Counted from the stretch's first letter, positions 49,260-59,215 are shown. The stretch is 64,000 nt of DNA from Thermodesulfobacterium geofontis OPF15 (GCF_000215975.1 NC_015682.1:1302001-1366000), one strand, 5' to 3'. Notes: generated from the letters alone by a model not told the origin. Numbers and translations: made by a program.

Positions 49260-51365
49260 ATGAAAAATTTAGAATTCTTAAAAGAACTTAACCCAGCTCA
49301 AGCTGAGGCTGTAAGAACTATATTTGGTCCCCTTTTAGTTATTGCAGGTGCTGGGTCTGGGAAAACAAAAACTATTATTTGTAGAATGGCTTATTTAGTA
49401 GCGCATGGAGTCCCTCCTGAAAAGATTCTTCTTCTTACTTTTACTCGTAAAGCTGGAAAAGAAATGATTGAAAGAGCAGGAGCGCTTCTTAAAATGGATT
49501 GTAATAAAATTATGGGAGGGACATTTCATTCTTTATGTCAGTATATGCTTAGATTTTACGGATATCTCTTAGGATACAAACCTAACTTTACTATTCTTGA
49601 TAGAAGTGATTCCGAAGATTTGATAAATTTATTAAGGAACAGTCTTGGACTTGCTGAGAGAAAAAAGAGATTCCCTAAGAAGGATACTTTAGCAAGTATT
49701 TATAGTAAAATGATAAATCAACAAAAAACCCTTGAAGAAATCCTCTCCCATGAATATCCTCAATTCTTAGACCATTACTATGAAATAGAAAGGCTATTTA
49801 TAGAATATGTAAATTACAAAAAGGAACACCAATTAATGGATTACGATGATCTTTTATTAAATTGGCTTGAGGTATTAAAAAACTTTCCTGAGGTAAGAAA
49901 GGAGATTGGTAAAAAATTTGAGTTTATTATGGTTGATGAATATCAAGATACAAATTTTCTTCAAGGAGAAATTATAAAATACATGGGAGAAACTCACAAA
50001 AATGTAATGGTAGTTGGAGATGATTCCCAAAGTATATATGGTTTTAGAGGTGCATATTTCAGAAATATCTTTGAATTTCCTAAACTTTTTCCTGATACAA
50101 AAATAATTAAACTTGAACAAAACTATAGAAGTACTCAAAGTATTTTAGACCTTGCTAATGTAATTATTTCTAATTCAAAAATAAAGTATACAAAAACTCT
50201 TTTTACTCTAAAAAAAGGAGGTAGAAAACCAGTTTTATTTAAAGCTAAGGATGAAACAGAATCAAGCAAATTTGTAGCAGATAAAGTATTAGAATTTAGA
50301 GAAAATGGAATTAAACTCTCTCAGATGGCAGTACTTTTCAGATCAGCTTATCATTCTTTTGACTTAGAAGTTGAACTTACTAAAAGAGGAATACCTTTTG
50401 TAAAATATGGAGGATTAAAGCTTTTAGAATCTGCTCATATGAAAGATTTTCTCTCCCTTTTAAGAATTATAAGTAATCCTCAAGATTTTATTTCTTGGCA
50501 TAGAGTCCTTTTACTATTAGAGGGGATAGGACCAAAAAGTACAGAAAAAATTATCAGTTCTTTAAAACAGAATCTTTTAAATATTGATTATACCTTAGAA
50601 AAATTGATTTTTCAGTTTCCCCAAAAAGAATTTAAAGAATTGGTAATTCTTTTAAAGGAGTTGTGGAAAAATAAAAAATCTCTTTCAGAAATTTTGATTA
50701 GTGTTTGGGATTTTTATAAACCTATTTTTGAAAGGATATATTATGAAGACTATCATAAAAGAGAAAAGGATATAGAAGGAGTTATAGCCCTTTCAGAAAA
50801 ATATAACCTCTTGGAAGATTTTCTTACAGATTTGATACTTGAACCTATTGAAGTTACAGATATAGAAAAACCAGCTAAAGATGAAGATTGTCTTACTCTC
50901 TCAACTGTACATTCTGCAAAAGGTTTAGAGTGGCATACTGTATTTATTATATCTCTTATTGAAGGAAGATTTCCCTCTGCTTATAGTATCCACAATGATG
51001 AGGAGCTTGAAGAAGAAAGAAGGCTCTTTTATGTGGCAGTAACCAGGGCAAGAGAGAACCTTTTCCTTATTGCTCCTATGACAATTTATATTCCGGGAGA
51101 GGGCAAAACCTTAGCTAAATTATCCCGTTTTATAAAAGAAGTCCCTCCTTCACTTTTAGAATTTTATAAAGAAGAGGAATTTAAAGAAAAAGAATTAGAT
51201 AATGGCAAGAAATTTAAAGTGGGAGATATAGTTAAACATCCTCACTTTGGAATTGGAGAAGTAAGAGAAATTTTGAGTTCAGAAAAAATTAGAGTATTTT
51301 TTGAAGAAAAAGGAAATACCCTTTTAAATCTTAAGTATACCAATTTGGAAAAACTGATTATGTAA
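49260..51365 (+). CDS. UvrD/PcrA-family DNA helicase
   Basis: A 701-residue SF1A helicase unwinding DNA 3' to 5' in repair and replication restart. Motif I AGAGSGKTKT (residues 29-38), motif II VDEYQDTN, motif III VGDDSQSIYGFRGA and motif VI VAVTRARENLF are intact. The C-terminal ~55 residues (VGDIVKHPHFGIGEVREIL) form a Tudor-like PcrA-type tail that contacts RNA polymerase (family knowledge). It precedes a PilZ-type gene and faces mfd, both linked to transcription or repair. PcrA or Rep versus UvrD naming is arbitrary. Confidence 0.88.
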   Translation: MKNLEFLKELNPAQAEAVRTIFGPLLVIAGAGSGKTKTIICRMAYLVAHGVPPEKILLLTFTRKAGKEMIERAGALLKMDCNKIMGGTFHSLCQYMLRFYGYLLGYKPNFTILDRSDSEDLINLLRNSLGLAERKKRFPKKDTLASIYSKMINQQKTLEEILSHEYPQFLDHYYEIERLFIEYVNYKKEHQLMDYDDLLLNWLEVLKNFPEVRKEIGKKFEFIMVDEYQDTNFLQGEIIKYMGETHKNVMVVGDDSQSIYGFRGAYFRNIFEFPKLFPDTKIIKLEQNYRSTQSILDLANVIISNSKIKYTKTLFTLKKGGRKPVLFKAKDETESSKFVADKVLEFRENGIKLSQMAVLFRSAYHSFDLEVELTKRGIPFVKYGGLKLLESAHMKDFLSLLRIISNPQDFISWHRVLLLLEGIGPKSTEKIISSLKQNLLNIDYTLEKLIFQFPQKEFKELVILLKELWKNKKSLSEILISVWDFYKPIFERIYYEDYHKREKDIEGVIALSEKYNLLEDFLTDLILEPIEVTDIEKPAKDEDCLTLSTVHSAKGLEWHTVFIISLIEGRFPSAYSIHNDEELEEERRLFYVAVTRARENLFLIAPMTIYIPGEGKTLAKLSRFIKEVPPSLLEFYKEEEFKEKELDNGKKFKVGDIVKHPHFGIGEVREILSSEKIRVFFEEKGNTLLNLKYTNLEKLIM

Positions 51366-51387
51366 AAAATTTTTTTAGAGGGAATTT

Positions 51388-52221
51388 ATGGAAAAAATAA
51401 GTCTTTCCAACAAAATAAAAACTTCAATCTTAATAAGAAATATTCAGTTAGGATCCCTTGATTATCTTCCTGATTATTTAAAAGCTGATTTAATAAACAA
51501 AGCCTTAAAAGGTGCTCTTATTTTTTATAATCAAAATCTTTTAAAAGGGACTTTAAAAGCTATTAATGAAAAAGAAATTTTTCTTGAAAAAGGACCGGGA
51601 ATCCCTGAACTTTCAGAAGGTGATTTAGTAATCATTATTATTCCTCAGAGTAATGTAAGATTTGTTTTTCAAACATTAGTAAAAGAGATTCTTCCAGATG
51701 GTTATAAACTGGAAATTCTAAATCCAAGACATGATAAAAGACTAATTTTAAAAACTATTGTTCCAGCTTTTATCACTTACCTTAAGCCCAATTTATTTAT
51801 CAATTTTATAGAGAATGAATATTACTTAGTAAGAAATTCAAATTTTTCTCTTGAAAATGCTCCTCAATTAAAGGAATTACAATTTTATGATCTTATCTTT
51901 AATGAAAAAAATCAAATTGATGAAGAATTTAAAAAAGCTATAAATACCCATCAAATACAAGGAGAAATTGTAGATATAAGTAGTGGTGGATTATGTATAA
52001 AAGCACCCTTTATAGTTCAAATTCCAGAGAATATCCATTTAGTTTATACTAAATTTGAAATTATTGTAGAAGATAAGAGTATAAAATCAGGATTACTTTG
52101 TCATTTAAGAAATACTCGCTTTGAGGGAACAAATACCTTTTTACATATGGCATTTTTGATACCTTTTAAACCTGAGGTGTGGAAAAATATAGAAGAGATA
52201 TTAAAGCCTTTAATTAAGTAA
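51388..52221 (+). CDS. PilZ-domain protein (YcgR-like)
   Basis: A 277-residue protein. The last ~90 residues carry a PilZ-like fold with DISSGGLCIKAPF (the DxSxxG half of the cyclic-di-GMP site) and HMAFLIPF. The RxxxR half may be RHDKR around residue 115, so cyclic-di-GMP binding is plausible. The N-terminal part has a YcgR-like barrel (KGTLKAINEKEIFLEKG). Such proteins brake the motor or alter surface behaviour. It ends by overlapping the stop of mfd by 12 bases. Confidence 0.68.
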   Translation: MEKISLSNKIKTSILIRNIQLGSLDYLPDYLKADLINKALKGALIFYNQNLLKGTLKAINEKEIFLEKGPGIPELSEGDLVIIIIPQSNVRFVFQTLVKEILPDGYKLEILNPRHDKRLILKTIVPAFITYLKPNLFINFIENEYYLVRNSNFSLENAPQLKELQFYDLIFNEKNQIDEEFKKAINTHQIQGEIVDISSGGLCIKAPFIVQIPENIHLVYTKFEIIVEDKSIKSGLLCHLRNTRFEGTNTFLHMAFLIPFKPEVWKNIEEILKPLIK

Positions 52222-55200
52222 TCTTTTACACAAATTAATAGCTAAATCTAAAGGATTTTCACTAAATCTTATAAAAATTTTGGCAAAATTTTTCTCATTT
52301 TTAAAATAGAAATTGCTTCTCAGGTCTTTAAAAATCTTTCTAAATTTAAGGAGATTTTCTTGATTCTTAATAAGAAAAACCAAATTATTACCTTTTACTT
52401 CTATAAGTGGAAGTCCTATTTTTTTCATATAAAGTTTTAAAAGATAGATTTTAATTAGATTTTCTACAGAATCAGGCATTTTCCCATATTTATCTTCTAT
52501 TAATTCGTAAAATTCTTTTAATTCTTCTTCATCTTTTATAAGAACAAGTTCTCTATAAAGGCTTAATCTTTCTTCTGGCTCAGGAACATAATTTGCTGGA
52601 ATATACGCAGGAACTTTTATATTTACTTCTGGCTCCCAATCTTCTATTTTTTCTCCTTTTAAAGCTCTTACAGTATTTTCAAGAAGTTCAAGATAGAGTT
52701 CATATCCTACAGTATTAATATGTCCTGATTGACGAATTCCTAAAAGTTCTCCTGCTCCACGGATTTTTAAATCACTTAGAGCAAGTCTAAAACCTGAACC
52801 AATTTCTGTAAATTGCATCAAGGCTTTAAGTCTTTTTTGAGCCTCCTCTGTTAATCCTTTCAGGGTAGGAACTAAAAGGTAGGCATAGGCAAGTTCTTCT
52901 GACCTCCCCACCCTTCCCCTTAATTGGTAAATATCAGCAAGCCCAAACATATCAGCTCTATTTATTATAATTGTATTAGCAGAGGGAATATCTATACCGC
53001 TTCCAATTATAGGTGTACAGAGAAGAACATCAACTTCTTTATTTAAAAATTTATACATATTTCTTTCTATAAGTTCAGCTGGCATCTGCCCATGAATAAT
53101 TTCTATTCTTGCCTGAGGAACAAGTTTTTTTAGATAATGGGCTAAGGAGCTTAAACCATGTATTCTTGGATTTACAAAAAATACCTGTCCCCCTCTTTCT
53201 AATTCTCTTTCTATAGCACTTTTAATAATTTCTGGTTCAAATTTAGCTAAAATTGTTTTTATAGTTTTCCTTCCAGGAGGTGGAGTTTCAATTACAGAAA
53301 GGTCAAATATATTTAACAGACTAAGTTGAAGACTTCTCGGAATTGGAGTAGCAGATAAAGATAGAACTTTTATACTTTTTTTATATTGTTTAATTTTTTC
53401 TTTTTGTTTTACCCCAAATCTATGCTCTTCATCTATAATAAGAAGACCTAAATCCTTAAAAATAATATCTGAAGAAAGAAGCCTATGAGTTCCTATAACT
53501 ACTTTAATTTCTCCTTCTGCCAATTTTTTTAAGGTTTCTCTTTGTTCCTTTTGAGGTCTTAGTCTTGAAAGAATTCCTACTTTTATATTAAATGGCTCTA
53601 AACGCATTTTAAAATTTCTATAGTGTTGTTCTGCTAAAATGGTTGTAGGAACTAAAAAGGCAACTTGTTTCCCTGAATAGGCAACTAAAAAAGCTGCTCT
53701 TAAGGCTACTTCTGTTTTCCCAAATCCCACATCTCCAACTAAAAGTCTTTCCATAGGTTTTTCACTACAAAGATCATTTATTATTTCTTCTATAGCTATT
53801 TGTTGATCTGGAGTTTCTTCAAAAGGAAAAGTAGAACTAAATTCTTCATAAGCAAGTGCTGGAAATTTTAAACTATAACTTTTTAATGCTTTTCTTTCTG
53901 CATAAAGTGCTAATAGTTCCTGAACAACCTCTCTTAATTCTTGTTCTATTTTTTTCTTACGAATAATAAAAGTTTTCTTTCCTAATTTATCAAGTTTAGG
54001 CTCTTTATCACTAACTCCTACATAAGGATAAAGCTCATTTAAACGAGAAACAGGTAAATAAAGTTTATCTCCACCCTCATATTCAATCTGTAAAAATTCT
54101 CCCTCTATACCGTCTACTTTTAAAAAAGTTAATCCTAAATATTTTCCTATTCCATGGTATTTATGAACAACAAAATCTCCTATTTTTAAATCTTCAAATT
54201 TTCTAAAATAATTTTTTGCTCTTTTAAGAGCTACTTGAGAAATTTCTTTTTTAAGAGAAATTTTTCCAAAAAGTTCATATTCTGAAGTAACCCATATGAA
54301 CCATTCAGGCAAATAAAATCCTCTTTTTAAAATCCCTTTTCTAATTTCCAAATTTTTAAAATCTTCTAATCCTCTAAATTTAAGTCCTTCTATCACTATT
54401 TTTTCTGTTCTCTCATCTGAAGCAACAAAAATAACCTTTTCCCCCTCTTCTAAAGATTTTTTGAGTAATCTAAAAGCATTATCAATCTTATTAAGGCTTT
54501 TATCCTCATCTAAGGTTTTTTGAGAAAGAAGAAAAGTAAGCCCCTTTTGTGAGGGTTCAGAAAGCTCGAAAGGTATCTCTTTTACAACTATTTTTTTTAA
54601 ATCTTGAATAAAATCATAAAATTCATCTAAGGAAAGATATAAAAATGTTTCATCAAAATAAAGTTTTTTCTTTTCTTTTGCTTTTGAAGCATTTAAATAA
54701 ATTCTATCCCAAAATTTTTCTGCGTTCTTTTCTATCAAATCCGGCTCATATAGAATCAGTAAGATTTCTTTTTCTTTTAAATTTTCCCACAGGGGATTTA
54801 ATTTTTCGTAAAAAATAGGTAGTAAAAGATCCCTATTTTCAAAGATATATCTATTTTCTATTTGACTTAGAATTTGCGTAAAAAGAGATTCTGGAAGTTT
54901 ATCTTTAAATTGAAAAAGTCTTTTATAGATTGGCTCTACATTTTCAGTAAAAATTATTTCCTTGCAAGGTAATATAATAAGTTCTTCAAGGGGAGCAAAA
55001 CTTTTTTGACTTAAAGGATCAAAAAACCTTAATCCTGTAATAGTATTTCCAAAAAATTCAATTCTTGTAGGAGATTCATAGTTGGGAGACCATAAATCTA
55101 TAATACCTCCTTTCACTGCAAAGGTTCCTTTTTCTCTTACCACTCCTGTTCTTTCATACCCTAAATCTAAAAGTTTTTTTAGAAAACTCTCTCTATCAAT

Positions 55201-55611
55201 TTTTTCACCAAGGATTAGATAATAATAAGCTTTTTTGAGATTTTCTCTGGATATGGTTTTTCTTAAAAAAGCTTCAACAGTCCCTGCTAAAATTTTTATC
55301 TCGGGAAGTTCCCATAGAATTTTTATTCTTTGCAATTCTTCTTCAGCAAATGTATAAGCCTCTGAAAAAGGAGGAAGACTTGGGGTTGGATAAAGAGCTA
55401 CTTTCTCTTTAGAAAAAACGTTTAAAGCCGAAACAAATTCCTCTGCTTGATTTTCTTCAGGAAAAATAGCTAAAATAAATGTATTTTCTAAAACTTTTAA
55501 TTGAAAAGATAAAAAATAAGCTAAAAAAGATGAATTAACTCCTGAAATAAAAAATTCTTTATTATAATCTTTATTTTTTAAAAATATTTCAAAATTAGGA
55601 AAAATAAACAT
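52210..55611 (-). CDS. mfd: Transcription-repair coupling factor Mfd
   Basis: Displaces RNA polymerase stalled at DNA damage and recruits UvrA. 1133 residues: UvrB-like N-terminus with YPTPSLPPFSEAY, the RNA-polymerase-interacting CarD-like domain (LKIGDFVVHKYHGIGKYLGL), an RecG-type SF2 helicase core (LLVGDVGFGKTEVALRAAF, LLIIDEEHRFGVKQKE, LSATPIPRSLQLSL, LRGRVGRSEELAYAYLL) and a C-terminal TRCF domain. Normal length and intact motifs. No ribosome site is evident at the ATG. Confidence 0.97.
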   Translation of the reverse strand: MFIFPNFEIFLKNKDYNKEFFISGVNSSFLAYFLSFQLKVLENTFILAIFPEENQAEEFVSALNVFSKEKVALYPTPSLPPFSEAYTFAEEELQRIKILWELPEIKILAGTVEAFLRKTISRENLKKAYYYLILGEKIDRESFLKKLLDLGYERTGVVREKGTFAVKGGIIDLWSPNYESPTRIEFFGNTITGLRFFDPLSQKSFAPLEELIILPCKEIIFTENVEPIYKRLFQFKDKLPESLFTQILSQIENRYIFENRDLLLPIFYEKLNPLWENLKEKEILLILYEPDLIEKNAEKFWDRIYLNASKAKEKKKLYFDETFLYLSLDEFYDFIQDLKKIVVKEIPFELSEPSQKGLTFLLSQKTLDEDKSLNKIDNAFRLLKKSLEEGEKVIFVASDERTEKIVIEGLKFRGLEDFKNLEIRKGILKRGFYLPEWFIWVTSEYELFGKISLKKEISQVALKRAKNYFRKFEDLKIGDFVVHKYHGIGKYLGLTFLKVDGIEGEFLQIEYEGGDKLYLPVSRLNELYPYVGVSDKEPKLDKLGKKTFIIRKKKIEQELREVVQELLALYAERKALKSYSLKFPALAYEEFSSTFPFEETPDQQIAIEEIINDLCSEKPMERLLVGDVGFGKTEVALRAAFLVAYSGKQVAFLVPTTILAEQHYRNFKMRLEPFNIKVGILSRLRPQKEQRETLKKLAEGEIKVVIGTHRLLSSDIIFKDLGLLIIDEEHRFGVKQKEKIKQYKKSIKVLSLSATPIPRSLQLSLLNIFDLSVIETPPPGRKTIKTILAKFEPEIIKSAIERELERGGQVFFVNPRIHGLSSLAHYLKKLVPQARIEIIHGQMPAELIERNMYKFLNKEVDVLLCTPIIGSGIDIPSANTIIINRADMFGLADIYQLRGRVGRSEELAYAYLLVPTLKGLTEEAQKRLKALMQFTEIGSGFRLALSDLKIRGAGELLGIRQSGHINTVGYELYLELLENTVRALKGEKIEDWEPEVNIKVPAYIPANYVPEPEERLSLYRELVLIKDEEELKEFYELIEDKYGKMPDSVENLIKIYLLKLYMKKIGLPLIEVKGNNLVFLIKNQENLLKFRKIFKDLRSNFYFKNEKNFAKIFIRFSENPLDLAINLCKRLLN

Positions 55612-55718
55612 TTTTTTCTTTTTAAACCCATTAATACTATTCTTTTAAAATCCAATTTTTTCATAAAAAATTTAAGGTTATTTTAAAATTTTTTCAACAC
55701 TAAAAAGCATTGATTCTC

Positions 55719-55746
55719 TTGACAAAATCTAAATTTAAGCTAATTT
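55719..55746 (+). promoter_or_regulatory. Promoter of the rplU operon
   Basis: TTGACA at 55719-55724, 16 bases, TAATTT at 55741-55746. The leader contains an AAGGGGGGG ribosome site before the GTG start at 55777. Confidence 0.6.
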
Positions 55747-55776
55747 TAAGAATAAATTAAAAGGGGGGGTATTTTA

Positions 55777-56088
55777 GTGCTTGCAGTAATAAAAACAGGA
55801 GGAAAACAATATATTATAAAACCTGGAGATCTTTTAAAAGTTGAAAAAATTGAAGGTGAAGTAGGAGATATTGTGGAAATTAACGAAGTTTTATTAGTAA
55901 AAACTGATAAAGAAATTAAAATTGGAACTCCTTTAGTTGAAAATGCAAAAGTTAGAGCTTCTATTGTTGAACAGGGTAAAGCTCCTAAGGTTATTGTTTT
56001 TAAGAAAAAACCTAAAAAAGGTTATAAAAGAAAAAAAGGACATAGACAGCTTTATACTACTATAGAGATTAAGGAAATTATAGTGTAA
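55777..56088 (+). CDS. rplU: 50S ribosomal protein L21
   Basis: 103 residues of the large ribosomal subunit, binding 23S rRNA. Typical sequence: AVIKTGGKQYIIKPGDLLKVE, KIGTPLVENA and the basic KKPKKGYKRKKGHRQLYT. The start is GTG behind a long G-run ribosome site. It is followed by rpmA after 16 bases, the usual pairing. Confidence 0.97.
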   Translation: MLAVIKTGGKQYIIKPGDLLKVEKIEGEVGDIVEINEVLLVKTDKEIKIGTPLVENAKVRASIVEQGKAPKVIVFKKKPKKGYKRKKGHRQLYTTIEIKEIIV

Positions 56089-56104
56089 AAGGAGGAAAAA
56101 ATAA

Positions 56105-56356
56105 ATGGCTCATAAAAAATCAGGCGGTGCTTCAAGAAATGGAAGAGATTCTATTTCTAAGCGTTTAGGAGTTAAAAGATTTGGTGGACAATATGTTAAA
56201 CCTGGAGAAATTATTATAAGACAGAGGGGAACAAAATTTCATCCAGGGTTTAATGTAGGGTTAGGTAAAGATTATACTATTTTTTCAAAAATTGAGGGTA
56301 TAGTTAAATTTGAAACCAGAAACGGAAAAAAAGTAGTTAGTGTATATCCACTTTAG
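56105..56356 (+). CDS. rpmA: 50S ribosomal protein L27
   Basis: 83 residues. [40 protein letters not shown] and [16 protein letters not shown] are the L27 signatures; its N-terminus reaches the peptidyl-transferase centre. Codon use and the AAAGGAGG ribosome site suit high expression. Confidence 0.98.
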   Translation: MAHKKSGGASRNGRDSISKRLGVKRFGGQYVKPGEIIIRQRGTKFHPGFNVGLGKDYTIFSKIEGIVKFETRNGKKVVSVYPL

Positions 56357-56372
56357 TTTTTTTAAATTTTTC

Positions 56373-56400
56373 TTGTTTTTTTCTCATTTTTTATTAAAAT
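56373..56400 (+). promoter_or_regulatory. Promoter for a leaderless plsY mRNA
   Basis: TTGTTT at 56373-56378, 16 bases, TAAAAT at 56395-56400, then seven bases to the GTG start of plsY at 56408. No ribosome site is present. Confidence 0.5.
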
Positions 56401-56407
56401 ATTTTAT

Positions 56408-57016
56408 GTGTCTAATTTAATTTTCTTATTTTTTTTAAGCTATCTTTTAGGTTCTATTCCCTTTGCCCTTATTGTTTCTCTACCTCAAGGAGTGGATCCA
56501 AGAAAAGAAGGAAGTAAAAATCCAGGCGCTACTAATGTAGCAAGACTTTTAGGAAAAAAATGGGGGATTATCACTTTTTTAGGTGATTCTTTAAAGGGAG
56601 TTTTTGCTCTCTTTATTGCTTACCTATTTTTAGAAAAAATCCCCTATCCTAAAGAATTAGTTTTAGCAGGAACAGCTTTTTTTGCAGTATTAGGACATCT
56701 CTTCTCCATTTTTCTTAAATTTAAAGGAGGAAAAGGTGTAGCAACTACTATTGGGGTATTTTTAGTGCTTGCTCCAAAGGCAATGCTTATTTCTTTAATA
56801 ATTTTTTTTATAGCTGTTTTTATATCTAATTATGTTTCTGTAGGCTCTCTTTTAGCTACAGCTTTACTTCCTTTAAATATTTTTCTTATGAATTATCCTT
56901 CCGAATATATTATATGTAGCTTTTTTTTAGCTATTTTAATATGGATAAAACATAAAGACAATATTAAAAGGCTCTTAAAAGGTGAGGAAAAGACCTGGAG
57001 AAAAATTAAAAAATGA
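56408..57016 (+). CDS. plsY: Acyl-phosphate glycerol-3-phosphate acyltransferase PlsY
   Basis: Inner-membrane enzyme that starts phospholipid synthesis by acylating glycerol 3-phosphate. 202 residues with several membrane helices. The three catalytic cytoplasmic motifs are DPRKEGSKNPGATNVARLLG, GHLFSIFLKFKGGKGVATT and a C-terminal IKHKDNIKRLLKGEE. The start is GTG; an overlapping ATG two bases earlier is in the wrong frame. It overlaps fapA by 4 bases. Confidence 0.95.
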   Translation: MSNLIFLFFLSYLLGSIPFALIVSLPQGVDPRKEGSKNPGATNVARLLGKKWGIITFLGDSLKGVFALFIAYLFLEKIPYPKELVLAGTAFFAVLGHLFSIFLKFKGGKGVATTIGVFLVLAPKAMLISLIIFFIAVFISNYVSVGSLLATALLPLNIFLMNYPSEYIICSFFLAILIWIKHKDNIKRLLKGEEKTWRKIKK

Positions 57017-58446
57017 TAGATAGAGTACAAGCTAAACAAGAAGGAATATTTATTGATGAATTTTTAATTAAAGTTTCTCCTGATGATATGTTTCTTTATT
57101 TAGAAGTAGATCCTAAAAATCCTGTAATAATAAATTCTTTAAGAGAAAAATGGGAAAAAATAAGTGCTCAATTGAAAGAAAATAAAATTATAGGAGTTTT
57201 AGAGGATCCTGATTTTGTTGATAATATGTTAATTGTTGCAAAAGGAATAGCTCCAAAAAATCCTATTCCAGAGCGAATAGAACTTTTTGAAAAATTTTTA
57301 CCACTTTTAAAAGAAGATAAAGAATTAGAAGAAAGATGCAAAGAAATTTCTGAAGAGGGGGCAGAAGATTTAAGAGATCTTTGTCAAAAGATAATATGTG
57401 TTAAAAGCGAAGAAGCTATAGGAAGATGGTATCCCTCAATACCAGGAACACCTGGAGTTAATATATGGGGAGACCCCATTGAACCTCCTCCACTTTCTGA
57501 AAAACCTCCTTTTACATTAGGAAAAAATTTATATATAGATGAAAAGGATAACCTGATTAAGGCAAAGGAAAGCGGAGTAGTTGTAATTGAAAAAGGTGTA
57601 ATTGAAATATATCCCGAATACACCCTCAAAGGAGATGTAAATTTTTCAACAGGAAATATATACTTTTCAGGTAAGAAACTTACTATACAAGGAGATATAA
57701 AATTTGGATTCAAAGTAATATGTGAAGGAGAACTTGAATTACAAGGCAGTACAGAAAATAAAGTTTACATAGATGTTAAAGGCTCTTTTACTTGTCAAGG
57801 AATTATAAGAGGAGAAGAGACCCAAGTAAAAGTAAAAGGTAGTGCTCAAATAAAGGCTGTTGAATTTGCAATAATAGAAATAGAAGGCAATCTTACTATT
57901 ACTAATTATCTCATATTCTCAAAATGTACTGTTTACGGAAACATTATCGCTACTTCAGGAAAGGGAATTATTTATGGAGGAGAAATAAAATGTAGCGGAA
58001 ATATTGAAGCTAAAATTTTAGGTAACGAATCCCATACCCCTACTAAGATATTTGCAGGATATAATCCTGAAATTATAGAGCCTTATAAAAAAGCTTTAAA
58101 AGAAGAGATGAAAATAAAAGAAGTTTTAGAAAGGCTTGAACAAGGTATTAAATTAGGTAAAAAATTAAAAAAATATGGAAAATTAAGCGAACAAAAAGAA
58201 AAAATTTTATTAAAATTAGAGGAAGAAGCTGAAAAATGTTATAATGCTTTAGAAAAATTAAAAGACGAAATAAGCAATCTAAAAAAATTAATTGCTGAAT
58301 ATAAATCAAGAACTATTAAGATTCTTGATAAAGTTTATGCTGGTGTTACCCTTGGTATTACAGACATTACTTATACTTTAAATGAGGATAAATCAGGTCC
58401 TCTTACATTTTATTTAGAAGCTGATAAACCGAGCTTTAAAGATTAA
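57013..58446 (+). CDS. FapA-family (DUF342) polymer-forming protein
   Basis: A 477-residue protein with the FapA plan: an N-terminal FapA domain (residues ~1-190), a right-handed beta-helix (roughly 195-340) made of repeats such as GDVNFSTGNIYFSG and IQGDIKFGFKVICEGELEL, and a C-terminal coiled coil (LEKLKDEISNLKKLIAEYKS). Such proteins polymerise in the cytoplasm. Related domains also occur in flagellar placement or chemotaxis contexts, but the role is unknown. It is 5 bases before the next unknown gene. Confidence 0.8.
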   Translation: MIDRVQAKQEGIFIDEFLIKVSPDDMFLYLEVDPKNPVIINSLREKWEKISAQLKENKIIGVLEDPDFVDNMLIVAKGIAPKNPIPERIELFEKFLPLLKEDKELEERCKEISEEGAEDLRDLCQKIICVKSEEAIGRWYPSIPGTPGVNIWGDPIEPPPLSEKPPFTLGKNLYIDEKDNLIKAKESGVVVIEKGVIEIYPEYTLKGDVNFSTGNIYFSGKKLTIQGDIKFGFKVICEGELELQGSTENKVYIDVKGSFTCQGIIRGEETQVKVKGSAQIKAVEFAIIEIEGNLTITNYLIFSKCTVYGNIIATSGKGIIYGGEIKCSGNIEAKILGNESHTPTKIFAGYNPEIIEPYKKALKEEMKIKEVLERLEQGIKLGKKLKKYGKLSEQKEKILLKLEEEAEKCYNALEKLKDEISNLKKLIAEYKSRTIKILDKVYAGVTLGITDITYTLNEDKSGPLTFYLEADKPSFKD

Positions 58447-58451
58447 GCCTC

Positions 58452-59213
58452 ATGGAAAATAATTGGGAAAATTTTTTTGAAAATTTATCTTCAGAGATAA
58501 AAAGAGAAATTGTAGAGAATTATTTTTCAGAAAAATTATATTTAGAAGAGGAATGGAAGACATATGAAAGCCTTTTAGAAAATCTTAAAAAAATCCAAAA
58601 AAGAATTTTCAATAATGCTTGGAGAATATATTTTATACTTGATAAAGATGAAAACTTAATAAAAGAGTTTGAAACCCTAACCTCTTTTCCTCTTAAATTG
58701 AGTTGCGAAAAAAGTTTAGAATTATACGAAAATACTTATAAAATACCTGAAAAAGAGTTAAAGAAAAAACTTTTTAGTAATATATTTTCTCCTTTTGGAT
58801 TTACTTCTAAAGGAAAATTTGTAAAACTTTTTTATAATATATATAAACGCCTTTATAAGATTCTGAATAATTTTCTAAAGGAATATCAAAAAGTTGAAAA
58901 AACTTATAATATTTTAAAAGATGAAACCGAAAAATTTCACAAATCCTTTGATCTTTCCTATATTTTAGGTTTTTTTGAAAGACTTGAAATTTCAGAAGCA
59001 GAAATAGGAGGCATTGAAAATAAAGAAAAGATTGTTGAAGATCTTATAGAAAAACTTAGGATACCGATCCCTGAACCATTAAATTTATATTTTTTAAATT
59101 ATTCTCCTCTTCCTACCCCTTCTCAGGTTTCTTCTAAGCTTTCTCAACTTGCAAAAATTTCTTTTGAAAAAAATCCAGAAAATGCAAAAGAAATTCTAAG
59201 TTTTCTTGCTTAA
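58452..59213 (+). CDS. Uncharacterised helical protein
   Basis: A 253-residue protein I do not recognise. It is charged and helical, with no membrane segment or signal and no clear catalytic residues. It starts 5 bases after fapA and ends 2 bases before tilS, so it is co-translated with them. The ATG lacks a strong ribosome site, and the long Lys/Glu runs suggest coiled-coil interaction. A partner of the FapA-family filament is one possibility. Confidence 0.55.
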   Translation: MENNWENFFENLSSEIKREIVENYFSEKLYLEEEWKTYESLLENLKKIQKRIFNNAWRIYFILDKDENLIKEFETLTSFPLKLSCEKSLELYENTYKIPEKELKKKLFSNIFSPFGFTSKGKFVKLFYNIYKRLYKILNNFLKEYQKVEKTYNILKDETEKFHKSFDLSYILGFFERLEISEAEIGGIENKEKIVEDLIEKLRIPIPEPLNLYFLNYSPLPTPSQVSSKLSQLAKISFEKNPENAKEILSFLA

Positions 59214-59215
59214 AA

